A stretch of DNA of 64,000 nt from Moraxella cuniculi DSM 21768. GTDB lineage: Bacteria; Pseudomonadota; Gammaproteobacteria; Pseudomonadales; Moraxellaceae. Location: the NCBI RefSeq assembly GCF_900156515.1, contig NZ_FTNU01000006.1:43144-107143 (forward strand), written 5' to 3'. The position numbers were made by a program, and so were the translations under genes. Positions 63,980 through 64,000 of the stretch are shown in pieces. The notes beneath the pieces are model-generated. The model saw only the letters and a program-made list of their open reading frames with translations. It had not been told where the DNA came from and searched no databases. Within the stretch, counting starts at the first letter, position 1. Every line of letters begins with the position of its first letter.

Positions 63980-64000
63980 TCATCTAGGATGGTCCCTAAA

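Overview
The window is AT-rich (roughly low 40s % G+C by eye), gene-dense bacterial chromosome. Gene content, gene order and protein sequences point to a gamma-proteobacterium of the Moraxellaceae, most like Moraxella. This rests on recognising families such as DusB, long-form LeuA, FetAB, LpxK-KdsB and ParAB, not on a database search. About 60 protein genes, one tRNA gene and several hairpin terminators are supported. No rRNA or CRISPR array is seen.

Layout. 1-7.3 kb: start of dnaB (reverse) divergent from pdxA-rsmA-apaH, then pgk, a small Ala-rich lipoprotein, fba and ruvA. 7.4-9.4 kb: a LysR regulator and a DUF805 gene broken at a run of eight C. 9.5-14.7 kb: leuC, leuD and leuB, interrupted by a small RelA/SpoT-type synthetase, a PEBP-fold protein and an EVE/PUA-like protein. 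15-20 kb: ybgC-fetA-fetB (reverse), xth, argJ and an isochorismatase-family hydrolase. 20-27 kb: lysS, a CPA1 antiporter, dnaX and a LysR regulator. 27-31.4 kb: two overlapping genes for large uncharacterised lipoproteins. 31.5-39.7 kb: dusB, a nitroreductase, xseA, ppk2, tRNA-Leu(CAA), nth and a Lon-type protease. 39.9-46 kb: rsmG, parA, an extra small gene with a ParB-like N-terminus, parB, lpxK, kdsB and holB. 46-51.4 kb: an NMT1/ThiY-type ABC importer behind a Fur-like site, rlpA, an M15-like lipoprotein and a probable divergent holD. 51.5-62.3 kb: serC, yejA, gloB, mntP, yejBEF, an Lrp-type regulator and leuA. 62.3-64 kb: a graveyard of broken genes with pieces of an FHA/CdiA-type exoprotein, a polymorphic-toxin tail and the end of an IS1595/IS1016-type transposase.

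How the genes work together. leuA, leuC, leuD and leuB form the leucine branch, split into two loci. dnaX, holB and the proposed holD are clamp-loader genes, and dnaB is at the left edge. yejABEF is a peptide importer whose binding-protein gene is separated from the channel genes by gloB and mntP. fba, pgk, pdxA and serC are central metabolism and vitamin B6 synthesis.

The observations most worth following are the ParB-head mini-protein between parA and parB, the small alarmone synthetase inside the leucine cluster with a decayed reading frame in front of it, the paired large lipoproteins, the possible phase-variable DUF805 gene, and the cryptic HolD candidate.
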